A stretch of 64,000 nucleotides of DNA, from the NCBI RefSeq assembly GCF_000820305.1, contig NZ_CDBH01000018.1, positions 1 to 64,000 on the forward strand, written 5' to 3'. A program made the translations under genes and the position numbers. Origin of the DNA: Aeromonas dhakensis. GTDB taxonomy: Bacteria; Pseudomonadota; Gammaproteobacteria; Enterobacterales; Aeromonadaceae. A model generated the notes under the pieces. The model made no database searches and was not told where the DNA came from. It worked only from the letters and a program-made list of their open reading frames with translations. Below are positions 1-8,829 of the stretch, in pieces (position 1 is the stretch's first letter; every line of letters starts with the position of its first letter).

Positions 1-703
1 AGTCGGCGGAGCTGGACCATCTGCCGGAGGACGTGGACAACAGCAACGACAACAACCTCATCAGCTTGGCCAATGGCAAGGTGCTGCTGAGTGCGACCGT
101 GACGGTGGTGGACGGCGACAACGACACCGCGACCGGGACGGTGAGTGCGGACCTGGGTGGCAACATCAACTTTGAGGACGATGTGCCGAGCGTGACCATC
201 AATGCGGTGGCAGACGGTGGCATCACCCTAACCACCCAGGATGCGCAGACCATCGGTGCGGCCAGTGACACGGCGACCGGCAGCTTTGCGGCGGCGTTCC
301 TGGCGGCGGCGGTGCCGAACTATGGGGCGGACGGTGCGGGCAGCACCACGGTGAGCGGCTACAGCCTGAGCGTGACCGACAGCAACAGCGGGCTGACCAG
401 CAACGGGCTGGCCATCACCCTGACCAAGGTGGGCAACGATATCGTGGGGTCGACCACGGACGGGGAGGTATTCCGTATCAGCGTGGCGAGCAACGGCACG
501 GTGACGCTGACGCAGTCGGCGGAGCTGGACCATCTGCCGGAGGACGTGGACAACAGCAACGACAACAACCTCATCAGCTTGGCCAATGGCAAGGTGCTGC
601 TGAGTGCGACCGTGACGGTGGTGGACGGCGACAACGACACCGCGACCGGGACGGTGAGTGCGGACCTGGGCGGCAACATCAACTTTGAGGACGATGTGCC
701 GAC
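1..703 (+). repeat. Tandem 513-bp adhesin repeat, second copy partial
   Basis: Bases 1-189 recur at 514-702 with one visible difference (ggt versus ggc near 156/669). The period is 513 bp, or 171 codons, so the repeat keeps the reading frame. The array probably continues upstream of the window. Such identity favours copy-number change by recombination and is a common site of short-read misassembly. Confidence 0.9.
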
Positions 704-3700
704 AGCCAAGGACAACAGCATCGTCATTACTGAGGCGGGCTTGCCGCCTTTCAACCTCGTGATGGTGATCGATACCTCGGGCAGCATGTTGTGGCAGATA
801 GGTACGACGTCAAATGGCTCGCCAAACCGTCTGGAACTGGCCAAGGATGCCCTGAACCACATGATCGACTCGTATGTGGCGCTGGGGGTTCCATTGGTCA
901 TTACGGTCATTGATTTTGCCAGTGGTGCAGTCCTGATCCCGCAAACCAGTGATCCTGATGTGGCCAAGGCCAGCATTTCCGGTTTGCCGACGGATGGCGG
1001 TGGTACCAACTACAACGCCCCCCTGGTACTGGCGCAGAATCAACTGACAACGGATTTGGCAAACCCTGCCTTGGCCGGGTATGAAACCAAGGTCTATTTC
1101 CTGTCGGATGGCGCGCCCAATGAAGGCAATGTCCCCGCTGGCTGGACCAGCTTTGTGAACAACAACAACGTTGAAGTTTACGCCGTTGGTCTGAACGTGA
1201 GCGGCAATGCCTCGGCGATCGCCCAGCTGGGACTGGTGGAAGACAACGGAGATGCGGTGACGCTGGTCAACAATATCTATGACCTGGATGCCACTTTGCA
1301 GGCGACTGTGCCGCCTCCTGCCACCGGCAATGTGATCACGGATGTGGATGCGACTGCCGGCGTGGACAGTGCAGGCGCCGATGCCCCCGCAACCGTGTTC
1401 CAGGTCAGCTTCACCGTCAGCAATCCGGCCGCGTATGTGGGGGTTGCCGACAGCATCAATGGCAATGTCGTGACCTTCCTGGTGCAAGGAGGAACAACGG
1501 GTCCCATGACTACGCCTCTGGGTGGCCAGTTGGTGGTCAATGCCGACGGCTCCTACTCCTACACACCGCCCAATGATGTAGCAGTGGATACGTTGGAGAC
1601 CTTTACCTACACCATAGTGGATACAGATGGTGACACCTCCAGTGCCTTGCTGAAGATACTGGTGCTGGATACCACACCGATCACGGCCTCCGTATTCGAG
1701 GATGGCTTGCCCACCGGCCTGCCCGGCAACGCCCCGTCCCTGACAACCGTGGGCGGCTCACTGGCCCATATGGTGATTGACAGCGCCGGCGTCAGTTTCG
1801 GTGTTGGCAGCACAGCAGGCTTGCCGGCGTTGACCTCAGGCGGTGTGCCGATCACCTACAGCATCGTCCATGGTGTCGGGGTGGATACCCTAGTGGCCAT
1901 GGCCGGCAGCAAACCGATCTTTACGCTGGCGGTGGAGGAGGATGGTGATTACACCTTCACCCTGCAGGGGCCGATAGATCATGCTCAGGCTGATGGCAAT
2001 GATCTGGAACTGAAGGCGTTGAACCTCTCCAGTGCGATCACTGCCCATGAAGGACCGGACAATGTGACTTTGGTGCGGGATTTCATCGTGCAGGTTGAAG
2101 ATGATGTGCCCCTTGTCATGACGCCCGCAATGGGAGTCATGCTGAACCAGTCCGGGCTTACTGAGACCTTCCTGCTGGATGGCGATGGCTCGCTGTTGAA
2201 CAACTACGGGGCTGATGGTGGTTCGATCCGCTTTGACAGCAGTCTGAATGGCAGCAGTGGCCTGACCTCGGGTGGCTTGCCCATCACTTACGCCTTGTCG
2301 TCGGATGGTATCACCCTGACAGCTACAACGGCGGCCGGCACCGTGTTCATTGCCACCTTGCAACCTGCATCCGGGACCTATCAGATCCAGATGATTGGCG
2401 AAGTGGACGGCGGGCAAACCACCATCGACTTCAACGGCGGGGGTTACGACTTCGTTGGCGGCAATGCGTCCTGGGCCGGTTTTAATACGGCAGCGAATGA
2501 CAACAGCAAGGATCTGCTGCTGACGGCGATGACCAATGGTGTGGATGGCGGTACCGTCAACACCTCTGCCAACACGGGGGGGATCAGTAGCGGTTCATCC
2601 GTCGGGTCGGGTGAGGCGATGCGGATAGACTTTGTCATCGATCTGACCGGCAACCCGGTCAGTGGTGGCTCCTACGGCGTCCTGGCGAACCAGACCCATG
2701 CCTTTGAGGCTCACTACGATGTAAATGGTGCCTCCGCCATGTTTACGGCGATCAATAGCAGCTCCAGTGTAAAACTGGTAGCCCGTCAGGATGTGGACAA
2801 TGACAACGATATTGGCGATGGCAACAAGGAGTCGCTGACCGCCGTGGCAATCAGCTACAACGGTTCAACCAGGATTGTCAGTATCGGAGCCGGCATGTCC
2901 CAGGTTGTCTCGGTGGGAGGCCACAGCTTTACGGTCAACTTTACCGATGACGATCCGACCGCTGGTGTGGCCTATGTCGCGACAGTTGCCGGGGTGATCT
3001 CCAATACCAAACTGGCGGCGTATACCGCAGATGGTTACAACAGCCTGGAGTTCCACTATGCCGCAGGGAGCACCTTCAAGATTGGCGACTTCGGCTCCAG
3101 CGTGGCGACTCCGGGTGTTCCGGTCAACTTGCAGTTGCCGGTCACACTGACGGACGGCGATGGTGATGCCGTTCACAGCAACATCGGTCTGAGCCTGCTG
3201 CCGGATGCCCCCTTTACCGTGGACTACGAAGACTCCGCCAGCGCGGTGAATGTGACCCTGACCAGTACGCAAGGGCATGCCATCGGGTCCGACTTTGGAG
3301 ACAGCATCACGGGCAACAGCCTGGACAACATCCTGTCGGGTGGTGATGGTGATGATCTGCTGTACGGGATGGGAGGCAAAGACACCCTGGTTGGCGGGTC
3401 GGGCAATGATGTGCTGGATGGTGGCAGCGGCAACGATACCCTCTATGGGGAATCCGGCAATGACACCCTGATCGGCGGAATTGGCAATGACATATTGCAA
3501 GGAGGAGATGGCAACGATCTGTTGATCGGTGGTCTGGGCAGCGACACCATGACGGGGGGCGCTGGCAGCGATACCTTCAAGTGGATTGCTGGCGATGCGG
3601 ATGGCAGTACCGACACCATTACCGACTTCACGCTGGGCAACCCGTCCAACGGGGGGGATGTGCTGGATCTGTCGGATCTGCTGGTCGGTGTCCCCTCGGG

Positions 3701-3923
3701 GTTCAACAACAATGATCTGGCCACGGTGCTCAACAACTATCTGCAGTTCGACACCACGACCAACAAGCTGACCATAGACACGAACGGATCGGCGAGTGGT
3801 GGCTCTCAATTGACCGTCCAGTTCCAGGGCAACCTGGATCTGGATCAAAACGGAGGGCTCACAACCAACCACGACATCATCAAGCAGCTGCTGGATGACG
3901 GCAACCTCAAGGTTGATCCGTAA
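1..3923 (+). CDS. Large RTX adhesin, VWA domain and type I secretion signal (5'-truncated by the window)
   Basis: The frame is already open at base 3, so only the last ~1300 residues are seen; the N-terminus lies outside. Parts in order: two near-identical copies of a T1SS-143/VCBS-like repeat module (period 513 bp, 171 aa); a von Willebrand A domain at about 750-1290 with the metal site DTSGS at 771-785 and a later FLSDG strand; further acidic repeat modules; about eight glycine/aspartate RTX nonapeptides (GGxGxDxLx) at about 3318-3580; and a C-terminal target domain with DTITDF and LDLSDLL. This order is typical of LapA/BapA-like surface adhesins exported by a TolC-linked ABC system and folded by calcium outside the cell. 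The transporter is not in the window. A terminator follows directly. Confidence 0.9.
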   Translation, partial: SAELDHLPEDVDNSNDNNLISLANGKVLLSATVTVVDGDNDTATGTVSADLGGNINFEDDVPSVTINAVADGGITLTTQDAQTIGAASDTATGSFAAAFLAAAVPNYGADGAGSTTVSGYSLSVTDSNSGLTSNGLAITLTKVGNDIVGSTTDGEVFRISVASNGTVTLTQSAELDHLPEDVDNSNDNNLISLANGKVLLSATVTVVDGDNDTATGTVSADLGGNINFEDDVPTAKDNSIVITEAGLPPFNLVMVIDTSGSMLWQIGTTSNGSPNRLELAKDALNHMIDSYVALGVPLVITVIDFASGAVLIPQTSDPDVAKASISGLPTDGGGTNYNAPLVLAQNQLTTDLANPALAGYETKVYFLSDGAPNEGNVPAGWTSFVNNNNVEVYAVGLNVSGNASAIAQLGLVEDNGDAVTLVNNIYDLDATLQATVPPPATGNVITDVDATAGVDSAGADAPATVFQVSFTVSNPAAYVGVADSINGNVVTFLVQGGTTGPMTTPLGGQLVVNADGSYSYTPPNDVAVDTLETFTYTIVDTDGDTSSALLKILVLDTTPITASVFEDGLPTGLPGNAPSLTTVGGSLAHMVIDSAGVSFGVGSTAGLPALTSGGVPITYSIVHGVGVDTLVAMAGSKPIFTLAVEEDGDYTFTLQGPIDHAQADGNDLELKALNLSSAITAHEGPDNVTLVRDFIVQVEDDVPLVMTPAMGVMLNQSGLTETFLLDGDGSLLNNYGADGGSIRFDSSLNGSSGLTSGGLPITYALSSDGITLTATTAAGTVFIATLQPASGTYQIQMIGEVDGGQTTIDFNGGGYDFVGGNASWAGFNTAANDNSKDLLLTAMTNGVDGGTVNTSANTGGISSGSSVGSGEAMRIDFVIDLTGNPVSGGSYGVLANQTHAFEAHYDVNGASAMFTAINSSSSVKLVARQDVDNDNDIGDGNKESLTAVAISYNGSTRIVSIGAGMSQVVSVGGHSFTVNFTDDDPTAGVAYVATVAGVISNTKLAAYTADGYNSLEFHYAAGSTFKIGDFGSSVATPGVPVNLQLPVTLTDGDGDAVHSNIGLSLLPDAPFTVDYEDSASAVNVTLTSTQGHAIGSDFGDSITGNSLDNILSGGDGDDLLYGMGGKDTLVGGSGNDVLDGGSGNDTLYGESGNDTLIGGIGNDILQGGDGNDLLIGGLGSDTMTGGAGSDTFKWIAGDADGSTDTITDFTLGNPSNGGDVLDLSDLLVGVPSGFNNNDLATVLNNYLQFDTTTNKLTIDTNGSASGGSQLTVQFQGNLDLDQNGGLTTNHDIIKQLLDDGNLKVDP

Positions 3924-3932
3924 CCAGCGAAC

Positions 3933-3965
3933 GGGGCCGGGCCATGCCTGGCCCCTGTTTTTTGA
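3933..3965 (+). terminator. Terminator of the RTX adhesin gene
   Basis: The stem GGGCCA/TGGCCC (3939-3944 with 3949-3954) has a 4-nt loop and is followed by C, TG and a run of T. It lies 10-40 bases after the adhesin stop. Confidence 0.8.
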
Positions 3966-4009
3966 CTGAGGGGGCGGCTAAGATAGCGGCAGTACAGGAG
4001 AGGGTCACC

Positions 4010-4567
4010 ATGCAGTCATTTAATTGGATCGATATCGATGGCATTCGCTACAGCTGGGACGGGCAGGGCAGCATTACCTGTACCGGCCAGTTTGGCTATC
4101 ACGCCACGATGGCGGGTGATCGGATTGATGCGCTGGATCTGGAGAGCGATGATGGCGAGGTGGCGGGTTCACTGAATGTGGACTTTGCTGCAGTAACCAT
4201 TTCCTTCACGCCGGCCCAGGGTGAGCAGCCACCTCATATGATGGTGCTGGTTGGCCATGAGCAGGGGGAGCAGGAGTATACGCTGCAAAGTCTGAGCGAT
4301 ATCAGCCTGCAGGATCTGCTCGGTCATTCCGACAACATCGACTGCGCCCCTCTGACGGTGGATACCATGGCAGACCCGGTTACCCCGCTTGCCGGACACG
4401 TTCTGTCGTGGGACTCCTTCCACTTCGATGATGATGTGTTGCTCAGCTCCCGCAGTGCCTCCCCCGTAGCGGCTGGCTATCCGGAGCCGGCTGGCAGTGA
4501 GATCAGCATCAATATCGACATGACCAATCAGGTACTGGATCAGATCCCGCCGTTGCACGATATATGA
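4010..4567 (+). CDS. Hypothetical acidic protein, 185 aa, downstream of the adhesin
   Basis: The product is not recognised. The ATG at 4010 has AGGAGAGGG just upstream and begins MQSFNWIDIDGIRY; an in-frame start at 3944 would lie inside the adhesin terminator, so it is not used. The protein is acidic, has no signal peptide or membrane segment, and contains DISLQDLLGHSDNID, which loosely resembles the DLSDLL element of type I secretion target domains. It lies 86 bp after the adhesin stop but beyond a terminator, so it is probably transcribed separately. A role linked to the adhesin is inference from position only. Confidence 0.7.
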   Translation: MQSFNWIDIDGIRYSWDGQGSITCTGQFGYHATMAGDRIDALDLESDDGEVAGSLNVDFAAVTISFTPAQGEQPPHMMVLVGHEQGEQEYTLQSLSDISLQDLLGHSDNIDCAPLTVDTMADPVTPLAGHVLSWDSFHFDDDVLLSSRSASPVAAGYPEPAGSEISINIDMTNQVLDQIPPLHDI

Positions 4568-4591
4568 ATCCCATTCGGCGACGGGCATAAT

Positions 4592-4623
4592 GACCTCACT
4601 CCAATAGATTGAGGTCTTTTTTT
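4592..4623 (+). terminator. Terminator after the 4010 gene, overlapping the next gene's ribosome site
   Basis: The stem GACCTCA (4592-4598) / TGAGGTC (4610-4616) is followed by seven T. The 3' arm contains GAGG (4611-4614), which is also the only Shine-Dalgarno-like element before the ATG at 4624. Confidence 0.8.
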
Positions 4624-5328
4624 ATGTGGCGTTCCCTTCTTACCCTGTCCGCTCTGGTGGTCAGTGCTCCCCTGTTTGCCATCGAAGTGCCGCAGGCTCC
4701 CCATCTGGTGGTGAGCGGCTATGCCGAGCAAAAAGCAGAGCCCGACATGCTGACCCTGAATGTCTCCGTGACAGCGCTGGAGAAGCAGGGCATCAAGGCC
4801 AAACAGCAGGTGGATGGCAAGGTCGCCGCCTTCTTTGGTCAGCTCGAAGGGCTGGGCATCAAGCGCACTGACGTTGAGGCGGGCAATCTGGTGATCTCCC
4901 CGGAGTATCAGTATCCGCAGAACAAGAAACCGGAACTGGTGGGTTATCGTGCTCAGCGCCAGCTGGCGGTCAAGCTCTATCAACTCGACAAGCTGAGCGA
5001 GCTGATGGATACCGCGCTCAAGGCCGGGCTGGAATCCGTTTCCCAGATTGAATACGGCCTAAAGACACCGCAAGCCATGAAAGAACAGGCTCGCCTCGGT
5101 GCGGTTGAGGATGCCAGAAGCAAGGCGGAGTCGCTGGCCAAGGCGTTTGGCATGAAGCTCGGCAAGGTTTACAGCGTCGAATATCGCAACAATACCCCCA
5201 TGCCGATCTACAGCCGGGCCCTCAAGGCTGCCGCCATGTCGCCCGCCGCCGACATGATGGAAAACAGCTATCAACAGCAGCAGATCAGCATTACCGACAA
5301 CGTGGAAGCCGTCTTCCTGCTGGAATAA
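4624..5328 (+). CDS. yggE: SIMPL-domain periplasmic protein, YggE-like
   Basis: The protein has 234 residues. A signal peptide (MWRSLLTLSALVVSAPLFA) precedes IEVPQAPHLVVSGYAEQKAEPD, the N-terminal strand pattern of the SIMPL (DUF541) family. E. coli YggE has about 246 residues and is linked to lower oxidative stress; these proteins are periplasmic and their biochemical role is unclear. The start at 4624 follows a GAGG that lies inside a terminator stem. A hairpin terminator follows the gene at 5357. Confidence 0.85.
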   Translation: MWRSLLTLSALVVSAPLFAIEVPQAPHLVVSGYAEQKAEPDMLTLNVSVTALEKQGIKAKQQVDGKVAAFFGQLEGLGIKRTDVEAGNLVISPEYQYPQNKKPELVGYRAQRQLAVKLYQLDKLSELMDTALKAGLESVSQIEYGLKTPQAMKEQARLGAVEDARSKAESLAKAFGMKLGKVYSVEYRNNTPMPIYSRALKAAAMSPAADMMENSYQQQQISITDNVEAVFLLE

Positions 5329-5356
5329 TCCAGCGGCTTTCACCCTTGTCGCCTCC

Positions 5357-5390
5357 AAGCCCGAGCCCAGTGTCTCGGGCTTGTTGCTTT
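5357..5390 (+). terminator. Terminator of yggE
   Basis: AAGCCCGAG (5357-5365) pairs with CTCGGGCTT (5374-5382) and is followed by GTTGCTTT. The rest of the gap to aroP (5391-5540) shows no gene. Confidence 0.75.
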
Positions 5391-5540
5391 CAGGGAGAAG
5401 CCCTCTTGCTGACAGACTTTGGCGGGCTGTGCCGGCCCGCGCTTGAGGCTAACCCGGCCCCAGGTCATCTGCATATGGTGTCATCTACATAGGTGAAGAG
5501 GGGGGCCGATATGGATGTTGGTTCGCGGAGGGAACGCCGG

Positions 5541-5570
5541 CCAGAAAAATGCCGGTCAGTGACCGGCATT
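5541..5570 (-). terminator. Terminator of aroP
   Basis: A perfect 11-bp inverted repeat (AATGCCGGTCA and its complement, 5548-5570) lies 20 bases past the aroP stop. On the minus strand it is followed by a run of T. Confidence 0.85.
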
Positions 5571-5591
5571 GAAGAGGTGCGAGGAAAGGGG

Positions 5592-6968
5592 TTAGCCGAG
5601 GTTGGTCGCCACCCGTCTCTGGCGTTTTTGTTTGAGCTGATAGCCGATGGCCAGCACGATGATCCAGACCGGGATGAGCAGTACCGAGATCTGGATGCCC
5701 GGGGTCAGGTACATGATGACCAGGATGCCAGCCATGAAGGCGAGGCAGAGATAATTGCCGAACGGGTACCAGAACGCCTTGAACTTGGGCTGAACGCCTT
5801 CTGCGACCTTGGCTTTGCGAAACTTCAGGTGCGCGAGACTTATCATGGCCCAGTTGATGACCAGGGCGGAGACCACCAGCGCCATCAGCAGTTCGAACGC
5901 CTTGCCCGGCATCAGGTAGTTGATGAGTACGCAGAGCAGGGTTGCCGCGGCGGAGACGGAGATGGCCACTACCGGCACACCGCTCTTGTTGGTCTTGAGC
6001 AGGCTGCGCGGGCCGTTGCCCTGCTTGGCCAGACCAAACAGCATGCGGCTGTTGCAGTAGACACAGCTGTTGTAAACCGACAGCGCTGCGGTCAGTACCA
6101 CCATGTTGAGCACGGTGGCCACCAGATTGCTGTCCAGTGCGTGGAAGATCATGACGAAGGGACTGCCACCTTCTACCACCTTGCCCCAGGGGTAGAGGGA
6201 CATCAGCACGGCCAGGGCGCCGATGTAGAAGATGAGGATCCGGTAGATCACCTGATTGGTGGCCTTGGGGATGCTCTTCTCGGGATTGTCGGCCTCGGCG
6301 GCCGTGATGCCGACCAGCTCGAGCCCGCCGAACGAGAACATGATCACCGCCATCGCCATCACCAGACCGCTGATGCCGTTGGGGAAGAAGCCGCCCTGAG
6401 CCCACAGGTTGCTGATGCTGGCGTCCGGGCCGCCGTTGCCGCTGGCCAGCAGGTAGCCGCCAAAGCCAATCATGCCGATGATGGCCACCACCTTGATGAT
6501 GGCGAACCAGAACTCCATCTCGCCAAACGCCTTGACGTTGGAGAGGTTGATGGCGTTGATCAGCACGAAGAAGAAGGCCGCCGACATCCAGGTCGGGATC
6601 TCGGGCCACCAGTACTGAACATAAATGCCCACCGCGGTCAGCTCGGCCATGCTCACCAGTACGTAGAGCACCCAGTAGTTCCAGCCGGAGGCAAAGCCGG
6701 CGAAGTCACCCCAGTATTTGTAGGCGAAGTGGCTGAAGGAGCCGGCTACCGGCTCTTCCACCACCATCTCGCCCAGCTGGCGCATGATCAGGAAGGCGAT
6801 AAAACCGCCGATGGCATAGCCAAGCAGCACGGAGGGGCCCGCCATCTTGATGGTCTGGGCAATGCCGAGAAACAGGCCGGTGCCGATGGCGCCGCCCAGT
6901 GCGATGAGCTGGATATGGCGGTTTTTCAAACCGCGCTTCAGCTCCTCGCCGTTTTGTTGAAGATCCAT
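5592..6968 (-). CDS. aroP: Aromatic amino acid permease AroP (APC superfamily, AAT family)
   Basis: The product is a 458-residue inner-membrane proton symporter with about 12 membrane segments. The N-terminus GEELKRGLKNRHIQLIALGG and the motifs GAIGTGLFLG, RQLGEMVVEEPVAGSF and FSFGGLELVGITAAEA are those of enterobacterial AroP, with PheP as the nearest alternative. AroP takes up phenylalanine, tyrosine and tryptophan. The gene is a single unit with its own terminator. No TyrR box (TGTAAA-N6-TTTACA) was seen upstream; a different inverted repeat is present at 7061-7090. Confidence 0.9.
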   Translation of the reverse strand: MDLQQNGEELKRGLKNRHIQLIALGGAIGTGLFLGIAQTIKMAGPSVLLGYAIGGFIAFLIMRQLGEMVVEEPVAGSFSHFAYKYWGDFAGFASGWNYWVLYVLVSMAELTAVGIYVQYWWPEIPTWMSAAFFFVLINAINLSNVKAFGEMEFWFAIIKVVAIIGMIGFGGYLLASGNGGPDASISNLWAQGGFFPNGISGLVMAMAVIMFSFGGLELVGITAAEADNPEKSIPKATNQVIYRILIFYIGALAVLMSLYPWGKVVEGGSPFVMIFHALDSNLVATVLNMVVLTAALSVYNSCVYCNSRMLFGLAKQGNGPRSLLKTNKSGVPVVAISVSAAATLLCVLINYLMPGKAFELLMALVVSALVINWAMISLAHLKFRKAKVAEGVQPKFKAFWYPFGNYLCLAFMAGILVIMYLTPGIQISVLLIPVWIIVLAIGYQLKQKRQRRVATNLG

Positions 6969-7330
6969 TCTTCCTTCCTTACGTCTTCTGAAGTCATTCG
7001 TCTGTCATCTCGTCCGTCGGGTCACTCCATGTGACCGTGCACGGCAAAGCGTGCCTGAAACGTGACGAAATCCGTATTTATTTCGTTACGGCTGGTCGCT
7101 TTCTGTTTTTTATGGCGACTACCAACGGAAGCAGAATAGTGATAATCCATCGCGGATGCACCTGTTTTCCTCATCATTCGCTGGTTTTTTCGGCGAAAAG
7201 CAGGTTTTTAGGGAGCGATGAAGCTGGCAGGGAAGTGTTTGGCTGTATTGTGAACAATCGAATGCTGCTCGGTTGACTCTTCTGGTATTTCCTGTTTTAT
7301 GAAGCCTCCTGTGCAACAAGGATGCGCTTC
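6969..7330. other. Intergenic region between divergent aroP and the 7331 gene
   Basis: The 362 bases are AT-rich between about 7060 and 7310, with no convincing gene. They contain the inverted repeats GTCAC/GTGAC (7021-7034) and GCACG/CGTGC (7039-7054), and a longer one at 7061-7090. A possible rightward promoter is TTGACT (7273) with TTATGA 18 bases on (7297). Confidence 0.5.
7061..7090. promoter_or_regulatory. Inverted repeat upstream of aroP, possible operator
   Basis: CGTGACGAAAT (7061-7071) faces ATTTCGTTACG (7080-7090) with one mismatch and an 8-base centre. It lies about 95 bases upstream of the aroP start. The binding protein is unknown. Confidence 0.4.
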
Positions 7331-7618
7331 ATGCAACGTATTATTGGCAGTTTGCTGGCCGTCGCGCTGTGGCTGACCGTGTGGCTTTCGCCCCTGCTGC
7401 TGACCATGGCGGCGGGATGCCTGCTGGTGTGGGCCGTGCAGGGTGATGACTATCTGGTGATGCACTTGCGGACTGTCTTGTTGATCGCCGGTGCCATCGG
7501 CCTGCTGCCGGCCCTCTGGCTGACTGAACGGGTACGGCGGCGTCACGGTGTGCTCAACTTCTACGCCATGCTGATGAACAACAGAGAGCTGAACCGCCCG
7601 GGCTCCCAATCCCGTTGA
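7331..7618 (+). CDS. Small membrane protein, 95 aa, unknown function
   Basis: There are two hydrophobic segments (about residues 3-37 and 45-65), then a basic stretch (ERVRRRHG) and a polar tail, so the product is likely an inner-membrane protein with its C-terminus in the cytoplasm. The start at 7331 is chosen because CAAGG (7317-7321) is then nine bases away; the in-frame ATG at 7322 abuts the same element. A strong terminator follows. I do not recognise a family. Confidence 0.6.
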   Translation: MQRIIGSLLAVALWLTVWLSPLLLTMAAGCLLVWAVQGDDYLVMHLRTVLLIAGAIGLLPALWLTERVRRRHGVLNFYAMLMNNRELNRPGSQSR

Positions 7619-7630
7619 GGTTCAGTCCAC

Positions 7631-7664
7631 AAGCGCCGGATACAGATGTATCCGGCGCTTTTTT
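7631..7664. terminator. Bidirectional terminator between the 7331 gene and ppsR
   Basis: A 12-bp stem, AAGCGCCGGATA (7631-7642) with its complement (7649-7660), has a 6-nt loop. T follows on the plus strand and A precedes, so it can serve both convergent genes. Confidence 0.85.
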
Positions 7665-7708
7665 ATGGTTGTTTGCCGTGTCACCAGCTTGCCGGCGCGC
7701 GGCTCTCT

Positions 7709-8521
7709 TCAATAAAGCTGACGGCGCAGGCCGGTGGCCTCGAGGATCTTGGCGCTGATCTCCTCCACCGAGTGGGAGCTGGTGTCGAGGAAGCGGATCG
7801 CCTCCTGGCGAAAAAGCCGCTCGACGCAGGCCAGCTCCTGTTCGCACTGCTCCAGCGAGGAGTAGCGGCTGTTGGCGCGGCGCTGGTTGCGGATCTCGTG
7901 CAGCCGCTGGGGGGCGATGGTGAGGCCGAACAGCTTGTGGCGATTGGCCTTGAGGGCGGCCGGCAGATCCAGGACCCCCATGTCCTGCTCGATGAAGGGG
8001 TAGTTGGCGGCGCGAATGCCGAACTGCAGCGCCAGGTAGAGGCTGGTCGGCGTTTTACCGCAGCGGGAGACCCCGATCAGGATGATGTCGGCCTCCTCAT
8101 ACTCCTTGGTGGTGATGCCATCGTCGTTGGCCAGCGCGAAGTTGACCGCCTCGATGCGGTCGTCATAGAGCTTGCGGTTCTCCATGCCGTGGGTGCGGTG
8201 CAGCCTGGGCTCGGCCTTCACCCCGAGCTCGTGCTCCAGCGGGCTGACGAAGGTGTTGAGAAAGTCGTGGCTGCTGGCCTGGGCCTTGAGCACCTCCTCG
8301 CGCACCTGATGATCGACGATGGTGTGGAACAGAATGGGGCGAACCCCGGTCTGGCGGAACTGCTCGTCGATGCGCATCCGTACCTGGCGCGCCTTCTCCA
8401 GGGTTTCGACAAAGGGGATGGTGATCTGCTCGAAGGCCAGCGGAAACTGGCTCAACACGGCGTGGCCGAACACTTCGGCGGTGATGGCAGTGCCGTCTGA
8501 AACATAGAATACGGTGTGCAC
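7709..8521 (-). CDS. ppsR: PEP synthase regulatory protein (bifunctional kinase/phosphorylase)
   Basis: The protein has 270 residues, in the DUF299 family. It inactivates PEP synthase by ADP-dependent phosphorylation of a threonine near the catalytic His and reverses this by phosphorolysis. Visible motifs are [15 protein letters not shown] at the start, a P-loop GVSRCGKT, and [11 protein letters not shown]. The GTG start at 8521 has AGGAG six bases upstream and matches the family N-terminus; a TTG at 8560 would add 13 residues without support. It is divergent from its target gene ppsA, as in other gamma-proteobacteria. Confidence 0.9.
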   Translation of the reverse strand: MHTVFYVSDGTAITAEVFGHAVLSQFPLAFEQITIPFVETLEKARQVRMRIDEQFRQTGVRPILFHTIVDHQVREEVLKAQASSHDFLNTFVSPLEHELGVKAEPRLHRTHGMENRKLYDDRIEAVNFALANDDGITTKEYEEADIILIGVSRCGKTPTSLYLALQFGIRAANYPFIEQDMGVLDLPAALKANRHKLFGLTIAPQRLHEIRNQRRANSRYSSLEQCEQELACVERLFRQEAIRFLDTSSHSVEEISAKILEATGLRRQLY

Positions 8522-8686
8522 TGGGGGCTCCTGTGAGGGGGTCGGCGAGCTGGCTGGCAAGAAGTATCTCTCGAAACCATATCGTTTTTGTCAACCGGTC
8601 TGCCGTGCCCAAGTTGTGAAGTGGCTTGCAAACCTGAGTCGTTACCTTTTTGTGTTGGCATTGTAGAATGTCTGTGTCATTCGACC

Positions 8687-8715
8687 ATCCCCAAATCTTG
8701 CTCGGGGATTTTTTT
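8687..8715 (+). terminator. Terminator-like hairpin in the ppsA leader region
   Basis: ATCCCC (8687-8692) pairs with GGGGAT (8704-8709) and is followed by about seven T. It has no rightward gene to end, so it may be an attenuator, or the end of a short RNA or of readthrough. Confidence 0.5.
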
Positions 8716-8726
8716 GACAATAAGTA

Positions 8727-8738
8727 GAAAACGTTTTC
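8727..8738. promoter_or_regulatory. Cra-like operator upstream of ppsA
   Basis: The perfect palindrome GAAAACGTTTTC resembles LacI-family sites and the Cra (FruR) operator. In E. coli, Cra activates ppsA from a site near -45, and this palindrome sits about 97 bases before the start codon. PurR-type or other LacI-family binding is possible instead. Confidence 0.45.
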
Positions 8739-8829
8739 ATGGTCGTTGGCAACAGTAGAAACAGACAATAACGCACATAAACTGGCGCACAAGGTGCCAT
8801 AGCGGCACAGTGCCCACCAACCTGGAGAC

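Larger units (their letters stand above)
8522..8829. other. ppsR-ppsA divergent intergenic region
   Basis: These 308 bases hold, left to right, a possible -10 TAGAAT (8664-8669), a terminator-like hairpin pointing at ppsA (8687-8715), a Cra-like palindrome (8727-8738), and a weak promoter-like pair TTGGCA (8746) / TAACGC (8769). No gene was seen. Confidence 0.5.

Noticed and set aside
5493..7034. 513-codon open frame on the plus strand
   Set aside because: It is the antisense shadow of aroP: its composition is His/Gln/Asp/Gly-rich with no domain, and aroP is unmistakable.
7031..7276. Small open frame upstream of the 7331 gene
   Set aside because: It has no ribosome site, overlaps the aroP control region and lacks a protein-like pattern.
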